From: Acidimicrobiia bacterium
GTDB taxonomy: Bacteria > Actinomycetota > Acidimicrobiia > Acidimicrobiales > SHLQ01
Assembly: GCA_029858875.1 (NCBI GenBank)
Contig: JAOUEE010000005.1
Span: 1-36,118, forward strand
Length of the DNA stretch: 36,118 nt
Reading direction: 5' to 3'
Position 1 is the stretch's first letter. Every line of letters begins with the position of its first letter. This document shows, piece by piece, positions 16,513 to 26,247 of this stretch. Both the position numbers and the translations under genes were made by a program. Under the pieces are notes generated by a model. That model was not told the DNA's origin, searched no databases, and worked only from the letters and a program-made list of their open reading frames with translations.

Positions 16513-17436
16513 CTACAGGCGGCCGAAGGCGCCGAGGGGCCAGACCCGGAGCACGGCACGACCGACCATGAGGTCGGTGCTGACCGGCCCGAACGAGCGG
16601 CTGTCGACCGAGTTGCTGCGGTTGTCGCCCATCATGAACACATGGTCCGGTGGGACCTCGCAGGCGGAGCCATCGCCCTGCGGGTTGGCGCAACCCGATG
16701 ACCACACTCGACCGGCCGAAACCACCTCGGTGCCGATGTAGGGCTCGATCAGCCGCTGGTCGTCGATGAACAGGGTGTTGTCGCGGATGGCGATCGTCTC
16801 ACCCTCCAATGCGATGGTGCGCTTGATGAGCTCGTTCACGTCGTTGGTGGGAGCATTCGGCGGCCGCTCGAACACCATGAGGTCGCCCCTCTGCGGGCTC
16901 GTGTCCAGCTTGTACACCAGAATCCGGTCGTTCTCGTTCAGCGTCGGGGTCATCGACTCCGAGGGGATGTAGAAGGCCTGGAAGAGGAACGTCTTGATGA
17001 CCAGCGCCACGACCAGCGCACCGATGATGACAGCCGCCCACTCGATGGCGGACCGGACGCGAGGGTCGAGACCGGGAGAATCGTCGTCGTCGTCGGAGAA
17101 GAACTCGTCGATGGCTTCGTCGTCGTCCGGGAGATCGGCGGCGGGCCGGAAGCCCGGATCGTCGTAGATCGACCGGACATCGGGGGGTGTTCCGACGGCC
17201 ACCGCTTCGCCACCTGCGGACACGACCTGCGGCACCGAACCCCTGGTTTCGTCTGCCGGGGGCACGACCGGAACCGGGGTGTCGGGCGCCGCGGCTGGTG
17301 CGGGGGCAGGCGGTGCGGTCGTCATCGAGGGATCCGGTGACGGGTCCTGGCCACGAGCACGTGCCCGGGCTCGTGCCGCAAGCTTGGCGGCGAAGTCGGG
17401 GTCGTCCAGACTGGGACGCTGATCGTCTGAGGTCAC
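16513..17436 (-). CDS. lepB: Signal peptidase I with long disordered N-terminal extension
   Basis: TM helix then FYIPSESMTPTL (catalytic Ser), LIKRTIALEGET (catalytic Lys), FMMGDNRSNSVDSRSFGPV. Confidence 0.95.
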   Translation of the reverse strand: MTSDDQRPSLDDPDFAAKLAARARARARGQDPSPDPSMTTAPPAPAPAAAPDTPVPVVPPADETRGSVPQVVSAGGEAVAVGTPPDVRSIYDDPGFRPAADLPDDDEAIDEFFSDDDDDSPGLDPRVRSAIEWAAVIIGALVVALVIKTFLFQAFYIPSESMTPTLNENDRILVYKLDTSPQRGDLMVFERPPNAPTNDVNELIKRTIALEGETIAIRDNTLFIDDQRLIEPYIGTEVVSAGRVWSSGCANPQGDGSACEVPPDHVFMMGDNRSNSVDSRSFGPVSTDLMVGRAVLRVWPLGAFGRL

Positions 17437-17444
17437 TTCGGGCG

Positions 17445-17450
17445 ACCCTA
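17445..17450 (-). promoter_or_regulatory. Candidate -10 (TAGGGT) 8 nt before GTG of lepB
   Basis: TAGGGT-cgcccgaa-GTG. Confidence 0.5.
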
Positions 17451-17464
17451 CTCGTGGCGATGGG

Positions 17465-17502
17465 CGCTACCGGGTACAGGACCCGGAATTTCAGCGGTAG
17501 CG
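17465..17502 (-). terminator. Nested hairpins between pafC and lepB
   Basis: CCGGGT acagg ACCCGG inside/overlapping CGCTACCG...CGGTAGCG; right outer arm lies in the last pafC codons. Confidence 0.5.
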
Positions 17503-18432
17503 GGCCAGGATGCGACGGGCCGCGTCGGCGGTCAATCGATCGTCGAACCACCCCGAGTCGAGCACCTCCACGCTGGGACCCAGGCGCAGCAGCAGTCGCT
17601 CCAGCCACGATCGTCCGGTGACCGGCATGGCAACCTCGATGGACCCATCGGGTCGGGTGGTGACGCCGTTGTTGGGGTACTGATCGGCCACCCAGGCCGC
17701 CTCCGGGCGCAACAGAAGCCGCACCTCGGTGGTGTCGTCGGCCGAGAACACCGGCGTGGCATCGGGCGTGTCGGGCGGCGTGAAGCTGATGTCGGTGAGC
17801 GTAGCCGAACCGATCCGATCCACCCGGAACACCCGTTGATCCTCAGCCCGCCGGCAGAACGCGGCCACGTACCATTGGCCCTCGTCGGCGAAGAACCGGG
17901 ACGGCTCGATCCGACGTTGCACCCACTCGTCGCGGCTGTAGACGTAGTGATCGATGTCGACCATCCGGTGCTCGTCGACGGCCTGACGGAGCACAGCCAT
18001 GACCTCCTCGGCCCCCTCCCCCAGCCGCACCTGGAGCGGCACGGTGCCATCGCCGGCGCCCATCGCGGCGCCGAGTTTGGTGAGTCCCCGCAGCAACGGT
18101 CCGTCGTCGTCCCCGGTGATGGACAACATCGACTGACCGGCGGCCAGCAGCGCCACCGCCTGGGCCGGGTCCACCCGTAGCGGGCGGGTGAACCAGTCGG
18201 CGTAGCGGATCCACACCATGTCGTCGACGATCTCCACCTCGATGAGCGTGTCGGGGGTGAATGGGTACACCCCGACGTACTGGACCACTTCGAGGAGATC
18301 GGCCTCGAGGCGGTCACGGGGGTAGCCGAACCGGTGGGCCACGTCATCGAGGGCCACGCCGTCCTGGGCCACGACCCAGGGGATGACGGCCAGCAGCCGG
18401 TTGAGCCGCTCGCGGGAGGTGAATCGACTCAT
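17491..18432 (-). CDS. pafC: WYL-domain transcriptional regulator PafC
   Basis: HTH plus WYL domain (WYVAAFCRRAEDQRVFRVDRIGSATLTD); tandem with pafB downstream of pafA. Confidence 0.88.
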   Translation of the reverse strand: MSRFTSRERLNRLLAVIPWVVAQDGVALDDVAHRFGYPRDRLEADLLEVVQYVGVYPFTPDTLIEVEIVDDMVWIRYADWFTRPLRVDPAQAVALLAAGQSMLSITGDDDGPLLRGLTKLGAAMGAGDGTVPLQVRLGEGAEEVMAVLRQAVDEHRMVDIDHYVYSRDEWVQRRIEPSRFFADEGQWYVAAFCRRAEDQRVFRVDRIGSATLTDISFTPPDTPDATPVFSADDTTEVRLLLRPEAAWVADQYPNNGVTTRPDGSIEVAMPVTGRSWLERLLLRLGPSVEVLDSGWFDDRLTADAARRILARYR

Positions 18433-19349
18433 CGGATTCGTGCCTCCAGCCAGCGGGTCATGTCGTCGCGCAACTCAGCCGGCTCGAGGATCTCGGCGTG
18501 TTCGAGAAAGGTGAGGACGAACGACCGCAGAGCCTCCCTGTTGGTGACGTCGAGAGCGACCACCACCGATCCGTCATCGTGGGTGTCCACCACCGCGTCG
18601 GCCCCCAGATGGTGGGTGGCCCACGGCGCCTGGTCGGCATCGATCGCCACCAACGCCCGCACCGGCTCGTCATCACCCATCTGCCAGGCGGCCAGGCGGG
18701 ATGCGTCTCGCCGGGTGCTCGGTCTTGGCTCGGCGGCGGATCCCGTGTCGGTGACGTCGCCGAGGATGCGATCCACCCGGAACCGCCGTTCGGCCCCTCG
18801 AACCTGGTCGAATCCGGCCACGTACCACCGACCCTTGGCGAACGTGACCGTCCACGGCTCGAGCCGGCGGGTGTCGTCGCCGTAGCCGAAGGTGACGGCT
18901 CGAGCGTCCCGTGCCGCCGCGAACAGCGGGCCCAGCCCGGGGGGTGTGGGGAGATCGGCCACCGGTCCTTGTGCGCCCACCCCGGTGTCGACCAGACCGC
19001 CCAGCCGGCGCAGCGCATCCTCACCGTCCACTCCATCGAGCCGGACGAAGGTGGCCGCCAGGTGCAACGCGGCCAGCTCATCGGCCGCCAGCTGCGGGTC
19101 GGCGCCGGCGTACTCTCGGCGGTCGACCCGGTAGCCCTCGCGCGGCGGATCGGTCCCGGGAACCGGTGCCAGGGTGACCGGGATGCCCATGGTCCGCAGC
19201 TCGTCCTTGTCGCGCTCGAACGAGCGTTTGAACGCGTCGTCGCCGTCGGGATAGCCCTCGACGCGCTCGCGGATCTCCTCGATCAGCAGCGGCCGCGGCG
19301 TGTCGAGGAGGGCCGCGGTCAGGTTGAGGAGGCGTTCGAGCTTCGACAC
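18429..19349 (-). CDS. pafB: WYL-domain transcriptional regulator PafB
   Basis: SKLERLLNLTAALLDTPRPLLIEEIRERVEGYPDGDDAFKRSFERDKDELRTMGIPV plus WYVAGFDQVRGAERRFRVDRILG. Confidence 0.9.
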   Translation of the reverse strand: MSKLERLLNLTAALLDTPRPLLIEEIRERVEGYPDGDDAFKRSFERDKDELRTMGIPVTLAPVPGTDPPREGYRVDRREYAGADPQLAADELAALHLAATFVRLDGVDGEDALRRLGGLVDTGVGAQGPVADLPTPPGLGPLFAAARDARAVTFGYGDDTRRLEPWTVTFAKGRWYVAGFDQVRGAERRFRVDRILGDVTDTGSAAEPRPSTRRDASRLAAWQMGDDEPVRALVAIDADQAPWATHHLGADAVVDTHDDGSVVVALDVTNREALRSFVLTFLEHAEILEPAELRDDMTRWLEARIR

Positions 19350-19359
19350 GGCCGGCCGC

Positions 19360-20718
19360 TCACAGGGAGGCGATCAGCTTCTCGACCCGCTCGTCGTACG
19401 CCTTGAACGGGTCCTTGCAGAGCACGGTGCGCTGGGCCTGATCGTTGAGCTTGAGGTGCACCCAGTCGACCGTGTAGTCGCGCTTGCGTTCCTTGGCCCG
19501 ACGGATGAACTCGCCCCGTAGGCGGGCCCGAGTGGTCTCGGGTGGGTTCTCCACGGCATCGGCGATGTCGGAGTCGACACAGATCCGCTCGACCATGGCC
19601 TTCCTCTGCATCAGGTAGTACAGGCCCCGGTTGCGGTTGACGTCGTGGTATTGGAGGTCCAACAGACTGACCCGGGCATCGGACAGTGACAGGCCGTGTC
19701 GTTCGCGGTACCGCTCCACCAACTTGTACTTGATGACCCAGTCGCATTCGCGGTCGAGGTTCAGCGGATCCTTCTCGATCTGGGTGAGGCAGTGCTCCCA
19801 CATCGACAGTGCCTGGATCTCCAGCGGGCTCAAGGTGTGGTGCTCGGCGTAGCGCAGGGCCCGGTTGAGGTACTCGCTCTGGATCTCGAGCGCGCTGGCC
19901 TCACGACCGTTGGCCAATCGGACCCGGCGACGACAGGTCATGTCGTGGCTGATCTCGCGGATGGCCCGAATGGGGTTCTCGAGGGTCATGTCCCGCAGCA
20001 CGACGCGCGGCTCTTCGAGCATCCGCAACATGATGCTGGCTGCGCCCACCTTCAAGAAGGTGGCGTACTCGCTCATGTTGGAATCGCCCACGATGACGTG
20101 CAGCCGCCGGAACCGCTCGGCGTCGGCGTGGGGCTCGTCGCGGGTGTTGATGATCGGTCGGCTGCGGGTGGTGGCCGACGACACGCCCTCCCAGATGTGT
20201 TCGGCCCGCTGGCTGACGCAGTACATGGCGCCCCGGGCGGTCTGGAGGACCTTGCCGGCGCCGGCGTAGATCTGGCGACTGACGAGGAACGGGATCAGGA
20301 CCTCGGCGTAGGAACCGAAGTCGTCGCGGCGACTGGTGAGGTAGTTCTCGTGACACCCGTAGGAGTTGCCGGCCGAATCGGTGTTGTTCTTGAAGAGGAA
20401 GATGTCGCCGCGGATGCCCTCCTCCTGCAGCCGCTGCTCGGCCGACTCGAGCAGCTGCTCGAGGATGCGCTCGCCGGCCTTGTCGTGCACCACCAGGTCG
20501 TAGATGGAGTCGCACTCGGGGGTGGCGTACTCCGGATGGGAGCCGACATCGAGATACAGCCGAGCACCATTGGCCAGGAAGACGTTGGAGCTGCGACCCC
20601 ACGAGACCACCCGGCGAAACAGGTAGCGGGCCACCTCGTCGGGGCTGAGTCGACGCTGGCCGCGGAAGGTACAGGTCACCCCGTACTCGTTCTCGATGCC
20701 GAAGATCCGTCGCTCCAT
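19360..20718 (-). CDS. pafA: Pup--protein ligase PafA
   Basis: [38 protein letters not shown]...[18 protein letters not shown]...[12 protein letters not shown]. Confidence 0.97.
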   Translation of the reverse strand: MERRIFGIENEYGVTCTFRGQRRLSPDEVARYLFRRVVSWGRSSNVFLANGARLYLDVGSHPEYATPECDSIYDLVVHDKAGERILEQLLESAEQRLQEEGIRGDIFLFKNNTDSAGNSYGCHENYLTSRRDDFGSYAEVLIPFLVSRQIYAGAGKVLQTARGAMYCVSQRAEHIWEGVSSATTRSRPIINTRDEPHADAERFRRLHVIVGDSNMSEYATFLKVGAASIMLRMLEEPRVVLRDMTLENPIRAIREISHDMTCRRRVRLANGREASALEIQSEYLNRALRYAEHHTLSPLEIQALSMWEHCLTQIEKDPLNLDRECDWVIKYKLVERYRERHGLSLSDARVSLLDLQYHDVNRNRGLYYLMQRKAMVERICVDSDIADAVENPPETTRARLRGEFIRRAKERKRDYTVDWVHLKLNDQAQRTVLCKDPFKAYDERVEKLIASL

Positions 20719-20725
20719 CCCGATG

Positions 20726-20731
20726 AGGGTA
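20726..20731 (-). promoter_or_regulatory. Candidate -10 (TACCCT) 7 nt before ATG of pafA
   Basis: TACCCT-catcggg-ATG. Confidence 0.5.
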
Positions 20732-20741
20732 CTCGTCGGCG

Positions 20742-20764
20742 GTCGGCCAACGTGACAGGCCGAC
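20742..20764 (-). terminator. Hairpin between prcA and pafA
   Basis: GTCGGCC aacgtgaca GGCCGAC, perfect 7-bp stem. Confidence 0.45.
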
Positions 20765-20777
20765 GGGCGGAGCGCGC

Positions 20778-21455
20778 TCAGCCGATCAGCGCCGCCAGCT
20801 CGTCGCCCTCGATCCGTCGGAACGCCCGCCTACCGTTGCCGCGATCGAGCACGGCCACTTCGAGGTCCTCGGCGTGGAGCTCGCGGTCGGGTTCGGTGAG
20901 GCCGGCCACTGCGGCCGACAGCGCGTCGGGGAGGGACAAACCGGGCTGGTATCGCTCCTCGAACCGCTCCTGGATGGCCTTGGCGTCGCCGCCGAGCACC
21001 ACGTAGTCGGGGTGATCGCTGACCGAGCCGTCGTAGAGGATGTGGAACAGCTGATCCTCACCGTCGCTCTCGGCCAGCTCGGCCACCAGGATCTCCACCT
21101 CGAGCGGCTTCATCTCGTGGGTGAACACCTGGCCGAGGATCTGGGCGTACTGATTGGCCAGACTGCGGGCGTCCACATCCTGGCGGCTGAAGCTGTAGCC
21201 CTTCAGGTCTGCGTGGCGCACCCCGGCGATGCGCAGCTGGTCGAACTCGTTGTACTTCCCCACCCCGGCGAATCCGATGCGGTCGTAGATCTCGCTCACC
21301 TTGTGGAGCGTGCGCGACGGGTTCTCGGCGCACAACAAGATGCCGCCGGCGTACACCATGCCGATCAGGCTGCGACCCCGCGCGATGCCCTTGCGGGCAT
21401 AGTCGGCCATGTCGTTCATGCGCTGTTCGGGAGAGACGTAGAACGGCGTGCTCAC
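20778..21455 (-). CDS. prcA: Proteasome subunit alpha
   Basis: [51 protein letters not shown] overlap with prcB. Confidence 0.96.
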   Translation of the reverse strand: MSTPFYVSPEQRMNDMADYARKGIARGRSLIGMVYAGGILLCAENPSRTLHKVSEIYDRIGFAGVGKYNEFDQLRIAGVRHADLKGYSFSRQDVDARSLANQYAQILGQVFTHEMKPLEVEILVAELAESDGEDQLFHILYDGSVSDHPDYVVLGGDAKAIQERFEERYQPGLSLPDALSAAVAGLTEPDRELHAEDLEVAVLDRGNGRRAFRRIEGDELAALIG

Positions 21456-22285
21456 GACGGAGCCTTCTGCGAGAGGGCATTTCCGCCGTCGCTGCCGGCC
21501 GCCGCCGAGTAGCGGTCGATGAGCGCCCGGGTGCGCACGGCCAGGTCATCGTCGCTCACGCGGCTGAAGCCGTCGGCGTCGATGGTGGCGACCACCGGAT
21601 AGATGCCCCGGATGAGGTCCGGCAAGCCGCTGGCCGAGTCCTCGTCGGCAGCCTGGAAGAGGGCCTCGATGGCCAGGTCGATGACCGTCTCGCGGTCGAG
21701 GTCGTCCCGGAACTGGATCTTGATCACCGTGCCCGCGTGCAGGCTGCCCGACCCCGATGCGGCGTAGTCCCGCTCCTCGTAGCGGCCACCGGTGACGTCG
21801 TACTGGAACAGGCGCCCTTCGCCCCGGCCCTTGTCGTAGCCGGCGAAGATGGGCACCACGGCCAGGCCCTGCATGGCCGCCGGCAGGTTGTTGCGGACCA
21901 TCTGGCTGAGCTGGTTCGCCTTGCCCTCGAGGCTGAGGGCGTTGCCCTCGACCTTCTCGTAGTGCTCCAGTTGGAGCTGGAACAGGCGCACCATCTCCAC
22001 CGCCGGGCCGGCGGCGCCGGCGATGGCCACGCCCGAGTGGCGGTCGGCCTCGAACACCTTCTCGATCGATCGGTGGCTGATGAGGTGGCCCGACGTCGCT
22101 CGGCGATCGCCGGCGATCAGCGTGCCGGCGTCGTAACGGATGGCCACCACGGTGGTTCCGTGGGCCAGGGGGAACACGTCACCGACCGGGGTGTCGGGCA
22201 ACGGTGGCTCGAGATCGCTGGCTCGCAGCAGGCCGGTGAAGCTGGGGCCGGGATCGCGATCCGGCGAAAAGAGGGGAACGGTCAC
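21452..22285 (-). CDS. prcB: Proteasome subunit beta
   Basis: Propeptide ending ...FPLAHG|TTVVAIRYDAGTLIAGDRRATSGHLISHRSIEKVF with the catalytic Thr after Gly; GTG start. Confidence 0.97.
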   Translation of the reverse strand: MTVPLFSPDRDPGPSFTGLLRASDLEPPLPDTPVGDVFPLAHGTTVVAIRYDAGTLIAGDRRATSGHLISHRSIEKVFEADRHSGVAIAGAAGPAVEMVRLFQLQLEHYEKVEGNALSLEGKANQLSQMVRNNLPAAMQGLAVVPIFAGYDKGRGEGRLFQYDVTGGRYEERDYAASGSGSLHAGTVIKIQFRDDLDRETVIDLAIEALFQAADEDSASGLPDLIRGIYPVVATIDADGFSRVSDDDLAVRTRALIDRYSAAAGSDGGNALSQKAPS

Positions 22286-22291
22286 GCTGGC

Positions 22292-22297
22292 AGGCTA
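22292..22297 (-). promoter_or_regulatory. Candidate -10 (TAGCCT) 6 nt before GTG of prcB
   Basis: TAGCCT-gccagc-GTG; no SD seen. Confidence 0.45.
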
Positions 22298-22298
22298 T

Positions 22299-22311
22299 CG
22301 GGCGTCGCCCG
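22299..22311 (-). other. Short GC hairpin between pup and prcB
   Basis: CGGGC gtc GCCCG, 5-bp stem with 3-nt loop. Confidence 0.35.
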
Positions 22312-22359
22312 GACCGCCGATGAGCGCGAACGACGGCGCGCTCGTCCGACCGGCGTCGG

Positions 22360-22557
22360 TCACTCGCCGCCCTTCTGGATGTAGCTCTTCACGAAGTCCT
22401 CCGCATTGGTCTCGAGGACCTCGTCGATCTCGTCGAGGAGGTCGTCGAGCTCGCTCTTGAGCTTCTCGCCGGTGTCGGACGAGGCGGGTGCCTCGTCTTC
22501 GACGACCTCGTCGCTCTCGGTGGGAGCACTTCGTTTGATCTGTTCGCGTTCAGCCAT
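22360..22557 (-). CDS. pup: Prokaryotic ubiquitin-like protein Pup, C-terminus GGE
   Basis: 65 aa, ...SELDDLLDEIDEVLETNAEDFVKSYIQKGGE; SD GAAGGAGAACGCC-ATG. Confidence 0.97.
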   Translation of the reverse strand: MAEREQIKRSAPTESDEVVEDEAPASSDTGEKLKSELDDLLDEIDEVLETNAEDFVKSYIQKGGE

Positions 22558-22574
22558 GGCGTTCTCCTTCGGTC

Positions 22575-22591
22575 ACCCGCGACCTGCGGGT
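22575..22591 (-). other. Hairpin between dop stop and pup Shine-Dalgarno
   Basis: ACCCGC gacct GCGGGT, perfect 6-bp stem starting in the dop stop codon, followed by GAAGGAG and pup ATG. Confidence 0.45.
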
Positions 22592-24093
22592 CAATGCTGC
22601 AGTCGATCGATGAGCTCGGCCGGGGTCTGACATTCATCCAACAAGGTACCGACGTGCGCCTCGGTCCCGCGCGTCGGTTCCATCATCGGTACCCGGCGCA
22701 AGGGATCCTCGCCCACGTCGAACACCATCGAATCCCAGTTGGCGGCGACGATCGAGCCCGACCATCGCTTGAGGCACTCGCCTCGGAAGTAGGCGCGCGT
22801 ATCGAGTGGCGGGTCGACCATGGCCGGGCGGGCGGCGGCATCGTCGACCAAGCGCTCGTGGGGCAGACGCTCGAACAGCGACTTCTCGGGTCGCAGGTCG
22901 TGGTACTGGATGCCCATGGCCGCCAACCGGGCGTCGTCCCACGCCAGCTGGTGGCGTTCCCGGTAGCCGGCCAGCAACTGGTACTTGGTGACCCAGTCGA
23001 CCTGTCCGGCCAGGCTCATGGGATCACGCTCGAGATCGGTGAGGACCTGCTCCCAGCGGTCGAGGACCAGCAGTGCGGGGTCACCGCCCAGCGCTTCGGT
23101 GCCCCGTTCCTCGGCGTACTTGCGCGACCGCTCGTACAGTTCCCACTGCACCTCCAGGGCGGTGACGCTGGAACCGTCATCGAGTCGCAACGGCACCGAC
23201 AGACTCAGGTCGTGCGACACCTCACGCAGCGCCTCGACGGGGTTGGCGAAGCGGATCTCGGTGGGCAGCAGGTCGTCCTCGATGAGGGTGAGGACGAAGC
23301 CGGTGGTGCCCACCTTGAGGAAGGTGGCGACCTGGCAGAGGTTGGCATCGCCCACGATCACGTGCAGCCGCCGGTACTTCTGCGGGTCGGCGTGGGGCTC
23401 GTCGCGGGTGTTGATGATCGGTCGTTTGAGTGTGGTCTCGAGGCCGACCTCCTCCTCGAAGAAGTCGGCCCGCTGGGTGAGCTGGAAGGCGACCTCGTCG
23501 TTGGCGCGGCCCATGGCCTCGACCCCGACCTTGCCCGCTCCGGTGAAGATCTGGCGGGTGATGAAGTGGGCGGTGGCATGGACGACGATGCGGCCGAAGG
23601 GACAGGTGCGGTCCATCAGGTAGTTCTCGTGGCACCCGTAGGAGTTGCCCTTGCCGTCGGAGTTGTTCTTGTAGACCACCAGCTGCTGATCGGGGGGAAG
23701 CAACGATCGGGCCGCGGTCATCGATTCGATGGCGATGAGATCACCGGCGCGGTCATAGAGCACGGCGCTCAGGGCGTCGGCCACCTCGGGAGAGGACATC
23801 TCGGGATGGGCGTGGTCCACGTAGTAGCGGGCCCCGTTGGTGAGTACCGCGTTCACCAGGTGAGTCTCCACCTCGGGGGGCATGGCGCCGAGCGGCGTGG
23901 GGCCGCGAGCATCGTTGCCCGGCATCTCGTCCTCGAAGTCCCAGCCCACCCGGCGGGGCGGCCCGTTGCCCTCACTGGTGCTGAGATACGCGTTGATCAG
24001 CAGCGAGGAGGCGGCGATGGGGTTGCCGTCGTCGGCCCCGCGCAGCACGATCCCGTACTCCGTCTCGAGACCGAACGTCTTCTTGATCGCCAT
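22591..24093 (-). CDS. dop: Dop (depupylase; Pup deamidase homologue)
   Basis: FGLETEYGIVLRGADDGNPIAASSLLINAYLS...WDFEDEMPGNDARG (Dop loop) ...[21 protein letters not shown]. Confidence 0.96.
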   Translation of the reverse strand: MAIKKTFGLETEYGIVLRGADDGNPIAASSLLINAYLSTSEGNGPPRRVGWDFEDEMPGNDARGPTPLGAMPPEVETHLVNAVLTNGARYYVDHAHPEMSSPEVADALSAVLYDRAGDLIAIESMTAARSLLPPDQQLVVYKNNSDGKGNSYGCHENYLMDRTCPFGRIVVHATAHFITRQIFTGAGKVGVEAMGRANDEVAFQLTQRADFFEEEVGLETTLKRPIINTRDEPHADPQKYRRLHVIVGDANLCQVATFLKVGTTGFVLTLIEDDLLPTEIRFANPVEALREVSHDLSLSVPLRLDDGSSVTALEVQWELYERSRKYAEERGTEALGGDPALLVLDRWEQVLTDLERDPMSLAGQVDWVTKYQLLAGYRERHQLAWDDARLAAMGIQYHDLRPEKSLFERLPHERLVDDAAARPAMVDPPLDTRAYFRGECLKRWSGSIVAANWDSMVFDVGEDPLRRVPMMEPTRGTEAHVGTLLDECQTPAELIDRLQH

Positions 24094-24102
24094 GCGCGCG
24101 CC

Positions 24103-24108
24103 AACCTA
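24103..24108 (-). promoter_or_regulatory. Candidate -10 (TAGGTT) 9 nt before ATG of dop
   Basis: TAGGTT-ggcgcgcgc-ATG. Confidence 0.45.
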
Positions 24109-24124
24109 GCTTCCCCGGGTGACA

Positions 24125-24140
24125 TTCCCGTGTTCCCGTG
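24125..24140. repeat. Perfect tandem 8-mer TTCCCGTG x2 upstream of dop
   Basis: attcccgtgttcccgtgagc; overlaps the expected -35 area of the dop candidate promoter. Confidence 0.6.
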
Positions 24141-24209
24141 AGCGCCGAACCCGGCCGGGCGCTGGTCGGCGCCTGGCCGCCGGCAAGCGCCGCGCGGAGA
24201 GTGGGCCGG

Positions 24210-25964
24210 TCAGAGGTATTGGCCGGTGCCGACCCGTTCGATGCTGCGCCCGCCGCCCGGTGCGGAGTCCTCGCCGTGCGACACCAGGGTGCGCACGTAG
24301 ACGATCCGCTCGCCCTTCTTGCCCGAGATCTTGGCCCAGTCGTCGGGATTGGTGGTGTTGGGCAGGTCTTCGTGCTCGCGGAACTCCTGCGCCACCGCGT
24401 CGAGCAGGTCGTCGGTTCGGATGCCACGGGTACCGCCGCCGAGGATGCGTTTGATGGCCAGCTTCTTGGCCCGGCGGACCACGTTCTCGATCATGGCCCC
24501 CGAGGAGAAGTCCTTGAAGAACATGACCTCCTTGTCGCCGTTCTGGTACGTGACCTCGAGGAAGCGGTTCTTGTCGTCTTCGCGATACATGTCGACGACG
24601 GTCTCTTCGATCATGGCCTGGATGGCCTTGTTGGGATCGCCCCCGCCGAGTGTGGACACCACGTTGTCGTCGATGGGCACGGCGTCGGTGAGGTAGCGGC
24701 CGAAGATGGCCGTGGCCGCGGTTTCGTCGGGTCGCTCGATCTTGATCTTCACGTCGAGGCGGCCGGGGCGCAGGATGGCCGGATCGATGAGGTCTTCGCG
24801 GTTGGACGCGCCGATGACGATGACGTTCTTGAGCGTCTCGACGCCGTCGATCTCGGCCAGCAGCTGGGGGACGATGGTTGATTCGATGTCGGAGCTGATG
24901 CCTGATCCACGGGTGCGGAACAACGACTCCATCTCGTCGAAGAACACGATGATGGGCCAACCCTCGTCGGCCTTCTCGCGGGCTCTCTGGAAGACCAGGC
25001 GGATCTGGCGCTCGGTCTCGCCGACGTACTTGTTCAGCAGCTCGGGGCCCTTGATGTTGAAGAAGAAACTGCGGGCATCGGCGTTGCCGGTGGACTCGGC
25101 CACCTTCTTGGCCAGGCTGTTGGCCACCGCCTTGGCGATCAACGTCTTGCCGCAGCCGGGTGGGCCGTAGAGCAGGATGCCCTTCGGAGCGGGCAGATGG
25201 AACTCGCCGAAGAGATCCTGATGGAGGAAGGGCAGCTCGACGGCGTCGGTTATCTGCTCGATCTGGTCGTCGAGGCCGCCGACATCGTCGTAGGTGACAT
25301 CGGGAACCTCCTCGAGTACCAGTTCCTCGACCTCGGGGCGGGGCAACCGCTCGAGCAGGACCGAGGCTCGGCCGTCGATGAGCACATGATCGCCTGATCG
25401 CAGGGTCTTCGGCGGCACCTGCGCAGCCACGTCGACCACCCGCTCCTCGTCGGCCCGCCCCACGATGATCGCACGGCCATCGCTGAGCACTTCCTTGAGG
25501 GTGGCGATGTCGCCGGTGGTGTCGGCGCTGCGGGACAACACGATGTTGAGGGACTCGTTGAGGGCCACCTCCTGTCCCGGTTCGAGGGTGCCGTCCAGGT
25601 CGGGGTGCACCGCCACGCGGAGCTTGCGGCCCGCGGAGTACACGTCGACGGTGTCGTCGTCGTTGCACCCGAGCACGGTGCCGTAGGCCGAAGGAGGCAG
25701 GGTGAGCTTCTCCACCTCTTCGCGCAACGCCGTGATCTGTTCTCGGGCCTCCCGCAGGGTGTAGGTGAGCTTCTCGTTCTGGGACACGGCCTGGGACAGC
25801 TGTCCCTTCGTCTCGAGGAGCCGTTCCTCGAGCGTGCGTACCCGCTTGGGCGCGTCCTGGAGACGCTGGCGGAGGGTGGCGATCTCTTCTTCGAGGTCTC
25901 GGGCCTGGAGCTGGAGAGCGCGTAGCTCGGCTTCGAGTCGCTGCTGCTCGTTGACGGCAACCAC
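24210..25964 (-). CDS. arc: Proteasome-associated AAA+ ATPase ARC/Mpa
   Basis: Coiled coil, OB domain, Walker A GPPGCGKT, Walker [12 protein letters not shown]-terminal GQYL docking motif. Start uncertain: GTG 25964 assumed; ORF track begins at 26078. Confidence 0.94.
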   Translation of the reverse strand: MVAVNEQQRLEAELRALQLQARDLEEEIATLRQRLQDAPKRVRTLEERLLETKGQLSQAVSQNEKLTYTLREAREQITALREEVEKLTLPPSAYGTVLGCNDDDTVDVYSAGRKLRVAVHPDLDGTLEPGQEVALNESLNIVLSRSADTTGDIATLKEVLSDGRAIIVGRADEERVVDVAAQVPPKTLRSGDHVLIDGRASVLLERLPRPEVEELVLEEVPDVTYDDVGGLDDQIEQITDAVELPFLHQDLFGEFHLPAPKGILLYGPPGCGKTLIAKAVANSLAKKVAESTGNADARSFFFNIKGPELLNKYVGETERQIRLVFQRAREKADEGWPIIVFFDEMESLFRTRGSGISSDIESTIVPQLLAEIDGVETLKNVIVIGASNREDLIDPAILRPGRLDVKIKIERPDETAATAIFGRYLTDAVPIDDNVVSTLGGGDPNKAIQAMIEETVVDMYREDDKNRFLEVTYQNGDKEVMFFKDFSSGAMIENVVRRAKKLAIKRILGGGTRGIRTDDLLDAVAQEFREHEDLPNTTNPDDWAKISGKKGERIVYVRTLVSHGEDSAPGGGRSIERVGTGQYL

Positions 25965-26247
25965 CTCCTGGCGTCTGGCCCGATCGGGCGATTCGATGAC
26001 CCTACACGTCCCATTGTCGGCATCGGTGACGCCCCCGATGAGGAAACGACTGGTGATCCCCGGGCCTCCAGCCCCCATGTCGGCCCCACTCCGATGCAGC
26101 CCGAGCCGGGCTCACCGCTAGAGTGCAGCGAGACGGCCGCGTGCGGTCCGCGATCGGTCGTCGCCGGTTTCATACAGTTCCGGTGGCGCCTGGCCGATGG
26201 AGTCACGGCGGCAATCGACATCCCACGGAAAGAGTGAGCAAAACGCG

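Noticed and set aside
20100-23640. Near-identical DNA blocks shared by pafA and dop (e.g. ctcgtcgcgggtgttgatgatcggtcg)
   Set aside because: Explained by paralogy of PafA and Dop at conserved catalytic motifs; not a mobile repeat.
26150-26180. Possible PafBC-type promoter (TGTCGGT-N8-TANNNT) before the ferredoxin gene
   Set aside because: TACAGT is present but the upstream 7-mer matches only partly; not enough to claim a PafBC site.
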